Assembly (NCBI RefSeq): GCF_020687695.1
Contig: NZ_JAJEWL010000001.1
Span: 372,001 to 436,000, forward strand
Source of the DNA: Pusillimonas sp. MFBS29
GTDB taxonomy: Bacteria; Pseudomonadota; Gammaproteobacteria; Burkholderiales; Burkholderiaceae_B
DNA length: 64,000 nucleotides
Direction: 5' to 3'
In this document: positions 37,638 to 46,642 of the stretch, piece after piece
Layout: the number at the start of each line of letters is the position of its first letter
Numbering within the stretch: the stretch's first letter is position 1
Program-made: the position numbers and the translations under genes
Notes under the pieces: model-generated
What the model was told of the DNA's origin: nothing
Database searches by the model: none
What the model saw: only the letters and a program-made list of their open reading frames with translations

Positions 37638-40600
37638 CTACACCAGCGCCCGCAACACATTGCGCACGGCATCGATACGTGCTGCCACCTGCTGGCCTTG
37701 CTTGATTTCCACTTTCAGCTTGTCCTGGCCTGCCAGCTTTACATCGCGCCGTGTCTGAACCAGCTGGATGATGCGCAAGGGGTCCACATTGGGTTTGGCC
37801 GAGAACTGTATCAGGGCCTGCGTTTCGCTGGCGTCGATCTTGTTGATACCCAGCGGCTCTGCGTTCAGCCGCAGCCGGTGGGTTGCCAATAGCGTTTTTG
37901 CAGCTTCGGGCAGCTTGCCGTAGCGGTCTATCAGTTCTTCCTGGATATGGATCAGGTCGTCTTCATGCTTGGCGTGCGACAGCTTCTTGTACATGCCCAG
38001 CCTGGCGTGTACATCCGGGCAATAGTCTGACGGCAGTAGGGCTGACGCGTGCAGGTTGACTTCGCAAAGGGACGAGAAAGGTGAGTCCAGGTCGGGCTCT
38101 TCGCCCGACTTGAGCGCCCGCACGGCGGCATTGAGCATGTCGGAGTACATGGAGAAGCCGATCTCGTGAATGTTGCCCGACTGCGATTCGCCCAGTACTT
38201 CACCGGTGCCCCGAATTTCCAGGTCGTGCATGGCCAGGAAGAAGCCGGCGCCCAGTTCTTCCATGGCCTGGATGGCTTCCAGCCGCTTTTTGGCATTGGA
38301 GGTCATGGCGTCTTCGCCCGGCGTCAGCAGGTAAGCGTAGGCCTGGTGATGCGAGCGTCCGACACGACCACGTAACTGGTGCAGTTGTGCCAGGCCCAGG
38401 CGGTCGGCACGATGAATGACAATTGTGTTGGCTGACGGCACGTCGATGCCGGTTTCGATAATGGTGGTGCACAACAGCACGTTATAGCGCTGCTGATAGA
38501 AGCCTTTCATGACTTCTTCAAGCTCGCGTTCGGGCATTTGCCCGTGGGCGACGGCGATACGTGCTTCGGGCACCAGTTCTTCCAGGCGGGCGCGCCGGTT
38601 GTGTATGGTGTCGACTTCGTTGTGCAGGAAATAAACCTGGCCGCCGCGCTTGAGTTCGCGCAGCAGGGCTTCGCGTATGGTGCTGTTGTCTTCGCGCCGA
38701 ACGAATGTCTTGATGGCCAGCCGTTTCTGCGGCGCCGTGGCGATAACGGAAAAGTCGCGTATGCCTTCCAGAGACATGCCCAGCGTGCGCGGAATGGGGG
38801 TGGCCGTCAATGTGAGCACGTCGACCTCTGCGCGCAGGGTTTTCAGTGCTTCTTTCTGCCGGACACCGAAGCGGTGCTCTTCATCAATGATGACCAGTCC
38901 CAGTTGTTTGAATTTGACATCTTTGGACAGAATCTTGTGGGTACCGATGACGATGTCCACCTGTCCTTCATTCAGGCCCTTGATGGCCGCGGCGACTTCT
39001 TTGGACGACCTGAAGCGTGACAACTCCACGATCTTGACGGGCCAGTCGGCGAACCGGTCGGCAAAAGTCTGTGCATGCTGTTCGGCCAGCAGGGTGGTCG
39101 GGCATAGCAGGGCCACCTGCTTGCCGTTCATGACGGCAAGAAATGCCGCGCGCAAGGCGACTTCGGTCTTGCCGAAGCCTACGTCGCCGCAGACGAGTCT
39201 GTCCATGGGGCGACCCGATGTCATGTCACCGATGACGGCTTCGATGGCGGCAGCCTGGTCGGGTGTTTCTTCGAATCCGAAACCTTCGGAGAATGCCTGG
39301 TAGTCGTTGGGCGAAAGCTTGAAGCGATAGCCTTCGCGTGCTGCACGCTGGGCATACAGGGCCAGCAACTCGGCTGCGGCATCGCGAACTTGTTTGGCCG
39401 CTTTGCGGCGTGCCTTGTCCCACTGGCCCGAGCCCAGCTGGTGCAGCGGTGCGTGTTCGGGATCCGATCCGCTATAGCGTGCAATGACATGCAGCTGTGC
39501 CACGGGCACGTACAGTGTGCTGCCGTTGGCATATTCCAGATGCAGGAATTCCATCTGGCCTTCGCCCAGGTCCATTTCCTTCAGTCCGCAGTAGCGGCCT
39601 ATGCCGTGCTGGGCGTGAACCACCGGATCGCCTTCGCGCAGCTCGGACAGGTCGCGCACCATGGCTTCGACGTCGCTGCTTTGCTCTTGCGATCGCTTGC
39701 CACGGCGCAGGGTGCGTGCCTGTGTTGGATAGAGATCGTTTTCGGTGATCAGGACAAGCGCCTGCGCTGTGATGCCAAAGCCGTTGCCAAGCGGGGCGAC
39801 AATGACGGCGAAGCGTGCACGGTTCTGTGCGCTCAGGAAGTCTTGCAGTGTTTCGCTGCCGGAATCCGGCGTAATGCCGAATTCGGCGAGCATCTGCAAC
39901 AGTGTTTCACGGCGACCGGCTGAGTCGGCGCACAGCACTACGCGCTGGTCGGGCTGATTCAGCAAGGTGCGCAAGCTGGCAACCGGGTCGTCAGCGCGCC
40001 GGGAGACGGCGACCTGGGGTGCTGGCTGGAAGTCAGGGTGAGACTTGTCGGCGGCCAATGCCAGCCGTGCGAATGACTTAAGGTGGCCGAACAGGCTTTC
40101 CTCATCCAGGAACAGCTGGTCTGGTGGCAGCACTGGCCGTTCGCGGTCGCTTTTCAGGAACTGATAGCGGCTGTGAGTGTCTTGCGCAAAACGCTGAATG
40201 GCCTGGTTGATGTCACCCAGCGTAACGGTGATGGATTGCTCGGGCAGATAGTCGAACAGTGTGGCTGTCGCGCTGAAGAACAGGGGCAGGTAATACTCGA
40301 TGCCCGCAAAGGCAATTCCGTTACCGATGTCCTTGTAGGGCAGTGCGCGTGACGGGTCGCCTTCGAACACTTCGCGAAACCGTGCACGGAATTGATTGCG
40401 TGCGGTTTCGTCCATGGGGAATTCGCGGCCGGGCAGCAGTTGCACGTCTTTGACCGGGTACAGGCTGCGCTGCGTGTCGATGTCGAAACTGCGTATGGAT
40501 TCGATTTCGTCATCGAACAGATCCAGCCGGTAGGGCAGGGCCGAGCCCATGGGAAACAGGTCGATCAGACCGCCTCGTATACAGAACTCACCGGGCGCGG

Positions 40601-41102
40601 TAACCTGTGTTACGTGGGTGTAGTTGGCACGCGTCAGTTGTTTGCGCAGACCGTCTTCATCCAGTTTGTCGCCCTGGCGAAAAGCGAAGGTGTAGGCTGC
40701 CAGAAACTCAGGGGGCGCAAGCCGGTACAAGGCGGTGGTAACGGGTACGGTCAGTATGTCTACCTGCTCCTGCATTAATGCATGCAGCGTGCGCAGGCGT
40801 TCCGAGATCAGATCCTGGTGTGGCGAAAAGCCGTCGTAGGGCAGGGTCTCCCAGTCGGGTAGCTGGCGCACTCGCAGGTCGGGTGCGAAAAGCAATACCT
40901 CATCGGCGAGCCTCTGGGCAGCAAGGGGATCGGCACAAAGCACCACGATAGTCTGGCTGGCTGCGCGCGCCAGGTCTGCCAGCAACCATGCGTCGCCCGA
41001 GCCGGGTGGCAAGGCTTGCACATGCCTTTGCCCTGGTTTCAGGCAGGCCAATACAGTTTGAGTGGTGGGAATCGTCAATGAGGTAGCAGTTTCTGTATTC
41101 AT
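37638..41102 (-). CDS. mfd: Transcription-repair coupling factor Mfd
   Basis: 1154 residues. ATP-dependent translocase that removes RNA polymerase stalled at DNA damage and recruits UvrA. Order of parts: UvrB-like damage-recognition homology at the N-terminus (about 20-330; FAPDLRVRQLPDWETLPYDG), RNA polymerase interaction domain around 480-550, then the RecG-like motor with Walker A CGDVGFGKTEVALRA (about 635-649), the DEEH box IIDEEHRFG (about 737-745), motif VI region QLRGRVGRSHHQAYAYLL, and the C-terminal UvrA-interaction-masking domain. Full length for the family. Confidence 0.97.
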   Translation of the reverse strand: MNTETATSLTIPTTQTVLACLKPGQRHVQALPPGSGDAWLLADLARAASQTIVVLCADPLAAQRLADEVLLFAPDLRVRQLPDWETLPYDGFSPHQDLISERLRTLHALMQEQVDILTVPVTTALYRLAPPEFLAAYTFAFRQGDKLDEDGLRKQLTRANYTHVTQVTAPGEFCIRGGLIDLFPMGSALPYRLDLFDDEIESIRSFDIDTQRSLYPVKDVQLLPGREFPMDETARNQFRARFREVFEGDPSRALPYKDIGNGIAFAGIEYYLPLFFSATATLFDYLPEQSITVTLGDINQAIQRFAQDTHSRYQFLKSDRERPVLPPDQLFLDEESLFGHLKSFARLALAADKSHPDFQPAPQVAVSRRADDPVASLRTLLNQPDQRVVLCADSAGRRETLLQMLAEFGITPDSGSETLQDFLSAQNRARFAVIVAPLGNGFGITAQALVLITENDLYPTQARTLRRGKRSQEQSSDVEAMVRDLSELREGDPVVHAQHGIGRYCGLKEMDLGEGQMEFLHLEYANGSTLYVPVAQLHVIARYSGSDPEHAPLHQLGSGQWDKARRKAAKQVRDAAAELLALYAQRAAREGYRFKLSPNDYQAFSEGFGFEETPDQAAAIEAVIGDMTSGRPMDRLVCGDVGFGKTEVALRAAFLAVMNGKQVALLCPTTLLAEQHAQTFADRFADWPVKIVELSRFRSSKEVAAAIKGLNEGQVDIVIGTHKILSKDVKFKQLGLVIIDEEHRFGVRQKEALKTLRAEVDVLTLTATPIPRTLGMSLEGIRDFSVIATAPQKRLAIKTFVRREDNSTIREALLRELKRGGQVYFLHNEVDTIHNRRARLEELVPEARIAVAHGQMPERELEEVMKGFYQQRYNVLLCTTIIETGIDVPSANTIVIHRADRLGLAQLHQLRGRVGRSHHQAYAYLLTPGEDAMTSNAKKRLEAIQAMEELGAGFFLAMHDLEIRGTGEVLGESQSGNIHEIGFSMYSDMLNAAVRALKSGEEPDLDSPFSSLCEVNLHASALLPSDYCPDVHARLGMYKKLSHAKHEDDLIHIQEELIDRYGKLPEAAKTLLATHRLRLNAEPLGINKIDASETQALIQFSAKPNVDPLRIIQLVQTRRDVKLAGQDKLKVEIKQGQQVAARIDAVRNVLRALV

Positions 41103-41132
41103 GTGGTCCTCTATTATAAAATGCCTTTCCTT

Positions 41133-41900
41133 ATGCCAAGAAAATTGATTGCTATCGTTCCTGCCGCCGGTATTGGCGCGCGCGCCCAGTCGGGTGGGGC
41201 AGGTGGTGCCAGCCCCGATCGCGGCAAGTTGCTGGCTGCCGATTCGCTACCCAAGCAATATCGCTTGCTCAAGGGTGAGCCTATGCTGCGCTGGGCCGTG
41301 AAGGCCTTGCTGGCTGACGCGCGCATCGAGCAGGTCAGGGTGGCGGTTGCTGCGCACGATGGGTGGGTAGAGCAGGCGCTGGCCGGCTTACCGCGTACCG
41401 TGTGGCGACCTTGTGGCGGGCCTACACGGGCCGCCACGGTGCTGGCAGCGCTGCATGATGCGGCGCTGGATTCTGATGACTGGGTGTTGGTGCACGATGC
41501 GGCCCGACCTGGGCTGCCGGCCAGTGCCTTGCGCAGCCTGATTGATGTTTGTCTGCGCCAGAATGCCGGGGGTCTGTTGGCACAACCCGTGGCCGATACC
41601 GTGAAACTGGCTGGTGCGTTTGCCGTTGATGATGCCGGTTCTGCGCCGGTGGTTCACAACGGACAGGCACTGGCAGGCGTCGAGAAGTCGGTACCGCGCG
41701 AGCGGCTTTGGCTTGCACAGACACCACAGATGTTTCCTGCTGCCCGATTGTCCGATGCCCTGCAGGCTGGTACGCAGTTTACTGACGAGGCGTCGGCCAT
41801 CGAGGCTGCCGGCTTTACTCCGCTATTGGTTCCGGGGTCGGTGCGCAACTTCAAGGTCACCTGGCCCGAGGACTTCGAGCTCATGGAAAAATGGCTTTAA
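41133..41900 (+). CDS. ispD: 2-C-methyl-D-erythritol 4-phosphate cytidylyltransferase
   Basis: 255 residues from the ATG at 41133 (MPRKLIAIVPAAGIGARA); in-frame upstream codons at 41121 and 41103 are possible but extend past the family start. Third step of the MEP isoprenoid route: CTP plus methylerythritol phosphate to CDP-methylerythritol. The nucleotide-binding loop IVPAAGIGARA is followed by about 20 Gly/Ala-rich residues before PKQYRLLKGEPML, an insertion relative to the compact loop of Escherichia coli IspD. VHDAARPGLP and LWLAQTPQMFP are present. Divergent from mfd; ispF follows 24 bases later. Confidence 0.93.
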   Translation: MPRKLIAIVPAAGIGARAQSGGAGGASPDRGKLLAADSLPKQYRLLKGEPMLRWAVKALLADARIEQVRVAVAAHDGWVEQALAGLPRTVWRPCGGPTRAATVLAALHDAALDSDDWVLVHDAARPGLPASALRSLIDVCLRQNAGGLLAQPVADTVKLAGAFAVDDAGSAPVVHNGQALAGVEKSVPRERLWLAQTPQMFPAARLSDALQAGTQFTDEASAIEAAGFTPLLVPGSVRNFKVTWPEDFELMEKWL

Positions 41901-41924
41901 GCAAACGATAAAACAGGAGTGGTA

Positions 41925-42410
41925 ATGAGTTTTTCCCTAAGGGTTGGGCAAGGGTTTGATGTGCATGCGCTGGTAGAGGGACGCCCGCTCATCATAGGTG
42001 GTGTGACCATTCCGCATACGCATGGCCTGCTTGGTCATTCCGATGCCGATGTTCTGCTGCATGCCTTGACTGATGCCATTTTGGGTGGAGCCGGATTGGG
42101 TGACATCGGCCGCCATTTTCCTGATACCGACCCAACCTACAAAGGCGCAGACAGCCGCGTCTTGCTGCAGGCGGCCATGGCCAAGGTGGCGCAGGCAGGC
42201 TGGTCGGTGGTCAATGTGGATGCAACAATACATGCCCAGTCCCCGAAGATGGGGCCGCATGCAGGAGCCATGGCGGCCAATATTGCTCAGGACCTGACCA
42301 TCAGGCCGCAAGAGGTCAATATCAAGGCCAAGACCAACGAGGGTCTTGGGTATCTTGGCCGCAAAGAAGGTATCGCCGCCACGGTGGTGGTGTTGCTGAC
42401 GGCGTCATAA
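41925..42410 (+). CDS. ispF: 2-C-methyl-D-erythritol 2,4-cyclodiphosphate synthase
   Basis: 161 residues. Zinc enzyme of the MEP pathway that cyclises the diphosphate with loss of CMP; acts two steps after IspD. Metal ligands Asp12 and His14 are in GQGFDVHAL and the third in [38 protein letters not shown] and [20 protein letters not shown] are further signatures. The ATG at 41925 is 5 bases after AGGAG; the in-frame GTG at 41919 overlaps that site. Cotranscribed with ispD. Confidence 0.97.
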   Translation: MSFSLRVGQGFDVHALVEGRPLIIGGVTIPHTHGLLGHSDADVLLHALTDAILGGAGLGDIGRHFPDTDPTYKGADSRVLLQAAMAKVAQAGWSVVNVDATIHAQSPKMGPHAGAMAANIAQDLTIRPQEVNIKAKTNEGLGYLGRKEGIAATVVVLLTAS

Positions 42411-42418
42411 CAGCGAAA

Positions 42419-42967
42419 TTAAAGCGTGTCGCCGCCCACCGCACGGTTGCAGGGGCACAGCTCTTCCGTTTGCAGCCCGTCAAGTATGCGGAGTATTTCT
42501 GCAGGGTTGCGCCCGACGTTCATGCTGTTCACCGACACATGCTGGATGATGTTGTCGGGGTCGACGATAAAGGTCGCCCGCAGTGCAACGCCTTCGTGTT
42601 TTTCGCGTATGCCCAATTGATCGATCAGGGCGCCGGCGGTGTCGCCAAACTGGTAGTGGCTGAGTTTGTTCAGCTCTTCGTGCTCACGGCGCCACGCCAG
42701 TTTGACGTGCTCGTTGTCGACCGAGCCGCCCATCAGGACGGCATCGCGATCCTCGAAGTCCTGGGCCAGGTTGTTGAAACCCACGATTTCGGTCGGGCAT
42801 ACAAAGCTGAAGTCTTTGGGATAGAAATAAATGATCTTCCACTTGCCCGGGAACGAGCTTTCGGTGATGTCTTCAAAGGCCGAAACGCCATTTTCCTCGG
42901 GCTGATTAAAGCCCGGTTTGACGCCCGCAACCTTGAAGGGGTCAAGCTTATCGCCTACTGTTTTCAT
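42419..42967 (-). CDS. ahpC: AhpC-type peroxiredoxin
   Basis: 182 residues from the ATG at 42967, preceded by GGAG at 7 bases. Reduces hydrogen peroxide and organic peroxides. Peroxidatic Cys57 is in YPKDFSFVCPTEIVGF; the resolving cysteines are in ELCPCNRAVGGDTL near the C-terminus. The CPC pair resembles the mycobacterial AhpC type that is recycled by AhpD or thioredoxin-like donors rather than AhpF. It starts 22 bases after the risS stop on the same strand, so it probably belongs to the risA-risS transcript. Neither ahpD nor ahpF is adjacent. Confidence 0.9.
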   Translation of the reverse strand: MKTVGDKLDPFKVAGVKPGFNQPEENGVSAFEDITESSFPGKWKIIYFYPKDFSFVCPTEIVGFNNLAQDFEDRDAVLMGGSVDNEHVKLAWRREHEELNKLSHYQFGDTAGALIDQLGIREKHEGVALRATFIVDPDNIIQHVSVNSMNVGRNPAEILRILDGLQTEELCPCNRAVGGDTL

Positions 42968-42989
42968 TATTGAACTCCGTGTTGACGCA

Positions 42990-44393
42990 CTATGCTTTGG
43001 GCAGCTGGCGGACAGCAACCGCTTCCTTGCCACGCACTCTGGGGATCTCTATGCGTGCAGTCAGTCCGCCCGTAGACCGTGGAATAAGTTCAAGCGTACC
43101 ATCAACCTGGCCCAACAGGCGTTCTACGATGGCCAGACCAAGTCCGGCACCACTGACGCCGGTACGGGCAGTTTCACCACGTGAGAAGGGGCGCAACAGG
43201 CGCTGGACATCGGTAGGCGCTATCCCTGTGCCGCTGTCGCGGACTTCGATGGCGATGATGTTGCCTTCATGGGCGACCGATAGCTGTATATGGGCCCGGT
43301 CATCAGAGGGAGAGCGTCCATAACGACGGGCGTTTTCTATAAGATTGCTGACGATGCGTTTCAGGTCGTGAGCATTGATCCTGGCATACAGATTTGGCTC
43401 GATATTGCCGGTAAGTTGTCCGCCCAACGACTCGGTATGGCTGCGTTCGCGCTCGTACAGCTCATTTAGCGCCGAAGAAATGTTTATGCCTTGCTCGGGC
43501 GCGGCGGTGGCCGGCCTGGCGTATTGCATGAGCTGCCCGATGCTATGGTCAATCTGGCCCAGGTCTTCGTTGATGGCCTGCCTCGTTTCGTCCGAGACAT
43601 TGCTCATTTCGATTTCCAGACGCATGCGGGCCAGGGGGGTGCGCAGATCGTGCGAGATCCCGGCCAGCATGATTTCGCGGTCGGCTTCGGTTTGCCGGAT
43701 ATCGCGTGCCATGCGGTTGAAGGCGATATTCATGTCGCGGATCTCGGCCGGGCCCTTTTCGGGTAGTGGCGAAGGTGTTTCTCCGCGGGCCAATTGCTGT
43801 GCCACCTTGCCTAACTGAGACAGCGGTCGATTGATGAAACGTGCACTGATGGCCGCGCCTATCAGGGCGAGCAGCAAGGCGGTTGCACCCCAGCCAAACC
43901 ATTCTATGCCTGAAGTCAGGCTTAGTTGCTCCCTGTCAAAAACCAGCCAGTACTGATCTTCGTTGATGTCGAAGCTGACCCATACCCCCGGGGTGTCGTT
44001 GACAGTCCATTTGATGCGGGTGGTTGGGCCCAGACGGTGCCTGACCTCGATGGTTACACGGTTCCAGTAATTGGTGTCGGGCAGGGGCTCATAGACGTCG
44101 GTGGGCTCCATGGGCTGGACCCGCAGGCTTTCTTTGGTGGCCAGATCCAGCAACAGGGCAGGACGTACGCTGGTGGGGGCGTAGATCAATGCACTGCGCG
44201 TAATACTGACTGCGGTGGTGATGCGTCGCGCCATCTGGGCCGCGCGCGGTCCTTCTTCCATGCTGAAGAATACTTGCAGCCATGCGCCCAGGCTGACCAG
44301 CATCAGGCCTGCCAGCAGAAGAAAGGATCTGCTGAACAGGCCTAGTCGGAACCGTGATTTGTGTTTGGTTCTGGGCTTTGGTGTAGACGCCAT
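42990..44393 (-). CDS. risS: Sensor histidine kinase, EnvZ/RisS type
   Basis: 467 residues. Two transmembrane helices (about 22-44 and 165-186) enclose a periplasmic domain of about 120 residues. HAMP linker (about 187-240), HisKA with phosphoacceptor His248 in GISHDLRTPLARMRL, then the ATPase domain with N box RIVSNLIENARRYGR, DSGTGIAP and GAGLGLAIVERL. Paired with the OmpR-type regulator upstream. Bordetella RisS is its likely orthologue; there the pair controls acid-phosphatase and intracellular survival genes. The gene is intact here, in contrast to the frameshifted risS known from B. pertussis. Confidence 0.9.
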   Translation of the reverse strand: MASTPKPRTKHKSRFRLGLFSRSFLLLAGLMLVSLGAWLQVFFSMEEGPRAAQMARRITTAVSITRSALIYAPTSVRPALLLDLATKESLRVQPMEPTDVYEPLPDTNYWNRVTIEVRHRLGPTTRIKWTVNDTPGVWVSFDINEDQYWLVFDREQLSLTSGIEWFGWGATALLLALIGAAISARFINRPLSQLGKVAQQLARGETPSPLPEKGPAEIRDMNIAFNRMARDIRQTEADREIMLAGISHDLRTPLARMRLEIEMSNVSDETRQAINEDLGQIDHSIGQLMQYARPATAAPEQGINISSALNELYERERSHTESLGGQLTGNIEPNLYARINAHDLKRIVSNLIENARRYGRSPSDDRAHIQLSVAHEGNIIAIEVRDSGTGIAPTDVQRLLRPFSRGETARTGVSGAGLGLAIVERLLGQVDGTLELIPRSTGGLTARIEIPRVRGKEAVAVRQLPKA

Positions 44394-44425
44394 GAAGGTA
44401 GGTGCCGCCTTATACCTTCAAACTG

Positions 44426-45160
44426 TTAGTGGCCGCCGTCGGGTACGAACACATATCCCAGACCCCATACGGTCTGGATGAAAACGGGCTTGGACGGGTT
44501 GGGCTCTATCAGCTTGCGCAGCCTTGAGATTTGTACGTCGAGACTGCGGTCAAAGGCTTCGTATTCGCGTCCGCGCGCAAGCTCCATGAGTTTGTCGCGT
44601 GACAGCGGAATTTTAGGATGGCGGGCGAAAACCTTGAGCACCGAGAATTCGCCGGTAGTGATGGGTACCTGCTCGTCGTCGCGGGTCAGGGTGCGGGTTG
44701 ACAGGTTCAGCACATAGGGGCCGAATTCGATGGATTCGTTTTCCTGGCTGGGTGCGCCGGGATGTTCTTCGGTGCCACGGCGACGCAGGATGGCGTTAAC
44801 GCGTGCAAGCAGCTCGCGCGGGTTGAAAGGTTTGGACAGGTAGTCATCGGCGCCCATTTCCAGGCCGACGATACGGTCGATTTCTTCAGCTTTGGCTGTC
44901 AGGATGATGATGGGGGTGTTGTCGTGCCCGCCACGTAGACGTCGACAGATGGATAGCCCGTCTTCGCCGGGAAGCATGAGATCGAGCACGAGCAGGTCGA
45001 AGTGCTCACGTTGCCATAGTTTGCCCATTTCCTTGGCGTCTTCGGCGACGAAGACATTGAAGCCTTGTTCGGACAGATAACGGCGCAGCAGGTCGCGCAG
45101 TCGCGGATCGTCGTCAACGACGAGAATTTTTCGAGCTAGAGAGGGATTTTGTGTGTTCAT
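44426..45160 (-). CDS. risA: Response regulator, OmpR/RisA type
   Basis: 244 residues from the ATG at 45160 (MNTQNPSLARKILVVDDDPR). Receiver domain with acidic pocket Asp16-Asp17 and phosphoacceptor Asp60 in LLVLDLMLPGEDG; winged-helix DNA-binding domain from about 145 (TGEFSVLKVFARHP, then REYEAFDRSLDVQISRLRKL). Very close in sequence to the OmpR/RisA group. The risS start follows 32 bases after its stop. Likely targets include porin genes, such as the one at 17948 in this window, by analogy with OmpR; not shown here. Confidence 0.93.
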   Translation of the reverse strand: MNTQNPSLARKILVVDDDPRLRDLLRRYLSEQGFNVFVAEDAKEMGKLWQREHFDLLVLDLMLPGEDGLSICRRLRGGHDNTPIIILTAKAEEIDRIVGLEMGADDYLSKPFNPRELLARVNAILRRRGTEEHPGAPSQENESIEFGPYVLNLSTRTLTRDDEQVPITTGEFSVLKVFARHPKIPLSRDKLMELARGREYEAFDRSLDVQISRLRKLIEPNPSKPVFIQTVWGLGYVFVPDGGH

Positions 45161-45291
45161 GGAGAAAATGTAACAGGGTCGAGTGAGGCCGTACAGAGTG
45201 CGTAGCAAGATATTACACATTAAGCTTCTGGTACGAATTCAGGTTACAACTTGGCGCAAATGCTTGACTTAACTTGCTTTAAACCGGGGTG

Positions 45292-45320
45292 TTACTGGCT
45301 ATTGCAAGCTATTCTATACT
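45292..45320 (+). promoter_or_regulatory. Candidate promoter of the tsaB-rimI gene
   Basis: TTACTG (45292-45297) and TATACT (45315-45320) are separated by 17 bases and precede the ATG at 45404 by about 84 bases. The -10 element matches 5 of 6 positions; the -35 is weak. Prediction only. Confidence 0.35.
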
Positions 45321-45403
45321 TTCAAACCTGAGAGCGGTATGGTTTCTGTCGCAAGGCAGCTGTCCCTGTTGCCGCAATGGTCTTGAGACTAAAATGCCTG
45401 CCT

Positions 45404-46642
45404 ATGACTTTACACCTTCTTGCCTTAGAAACTTCATCCAGCCTGTGCGGCGTAGCACTGCTGTCCAGGGTCGACGATGGGGCCATCACGCTGAACGTAC
45501 TCGAGCATGACGCGGTATCCGAGCATGCCGAACGCATGCTGCCCATGGTCGATGAATTGTTGGAGCAGGCAGGAATCAGGCCCGAACATCTCTCGGCCGT
45601 GGCATTCGGCCAGGGGCCCGGGGGGTTTACCGGCTTGCGTGTTGCCTGTGGCGTGGCACAGGGCATGGGGTTTGCATTAAACGTGCCAGTCATCCCCATA
45701 CCGTCGTTGCTGGCTGTTGCCACACGCGACCATGTTGCTCTGTCCGCAACAGCGCCAGTACAGATTGTGGTCCAGGATGCCCGCATGGGCGAGGTCTATC
45801 TGGCTGCCTACCAGGCCGGCCTGACGGCGGGTCGGGCTACCTGGGATGAATTGCAGGCGCCAACCCTGATTGATGCAGGGCAGTTGGGAGCCTGGCTGGA
45901 TTTCGCCGCCGGTACATGGGGGCTGGGTGCTGACCGTGGCGCCCGCTTGCTGGGCGACGCCATACAGGCGTACCCTGCGGTAGCCGCGGTGGCCGATGAC
46001 AGGAGCTGGCTGAAGGTTGGCGGGGCGTTGCGTGCCGATGTCAGCAGCGTGGCCAGGCTGGCCCTGCAGCGCTGGCAGGAAGGAAGCAGCGTTGCGCCGG
46101 ATCTGGCGGCACCCTTGTACGTGCGTGACAAGGTGGCCTACACCACACTTGAGCGCGACGCGGGCGCCGGAGGCAATCCCAGGGCGCCTGAACAGTTCCA
46201 GGTGCTCGAGCGCATGCAGGAGTCTCATCTTGACGCGGTTGCCGGTATCGAAGCGGCCGTGCAGGCTTTCCCCTGGACACGCGGAAATTTCGCCGATGGC
46301 CTGAAGGCCGGCTACGATGCCTGGGTAGCCATGCAGTCAGGCGCTGTGGTGGGCTTTTGCATGTCGATGTTTGCGCCAGATGTGGCACATTTGCTGGTGA
46401 TAGCAGTGGATCCGGGCTGCCAGCGAACCGGTGTGGGCGCGCAGTTATTGCATCGCTGCGAACAAGAAGCCTTGAAGCGTGGCTTGCCTGCAATCGTGCT
46501 TGAAGTCCGGCCATCGAACGAGCAGGCTTTGTGTTTTTATCGTCATCGGGGGTTTGAACAACTGGGCATGCGTAAAGATTACTATCCGGCGGCGGGCGGT
46601 CAGCGTGAAGACGCCTGCGTCATGCAGAAAAGGCTGGCGTGA
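45404..46642 (+). CDS. Fusion of TsaB (t6A tRNA modification) and RimI (ribosomal protein N-acetyltransferase)
   Basis: 412 residues in one frame. Residues 1 to about 245 are TsaB, a partner of TsaD in making threonylcarbamoyl-adenosine 37 of tRNAs: LLALETSSSLCGVAL, the AFGQGPGGFTGLRVACGVAQ block (about 67-86) and APLYVRDKVAYTTLERD. After an Ala/Gly-rich link (DAGAGGNPRAPEQ) residues about 265-412 are a RimI-type GNAT domain: HLDAVAGIEAAVQAFPWTRGNF, LLVIAVDPGCQRTGVGAQLL and RPSNEQALCFYRHRGF. RimI acetylates the N-terminus of ribosomal protein S18. In most bacteria these are adjacent separate genes; there is no stop or frameshift between the parts here. Start chosen at MTLHLLALETSS. The next gene overlaps the stop by 4 bases. 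Confidence 0.9.
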   Translation: MTLHLLALETSSSLCGVALLSRVDDGAITLNVLEHDAVSEHAERMLPMVDELLEQAGIRPEHLSAVAFGQGPGGFTGLRVACGVAQGMGFALNVPVIPIPSLLAVATRDHVALSATAPVQIVVQDARMGEVYLAAYQAGLTAGRATWDELQAPTLIDAGQLGAWLDFAAGTWGLGADRGARLLGDAIQAYPAVAAVADDRSWLKVGGALRADVSSVARLALQRWQEGSSVAPDLAAPLYVRDKVAYTTLERDAGAGGNPRAPEQFQVLERMQESHLDAVAGIEAAVQAFPWTRGNFADGLKAGYDAWVAMQSGAVVGFCMSMFAPDVAHLLVIAVDPGCQRTGVGAQLLHRCEQEALKRGLPAIVLEVRPSNEQALCFYRHRGFEQLGMRKDYYPAAGGQREDACVMQKRLA

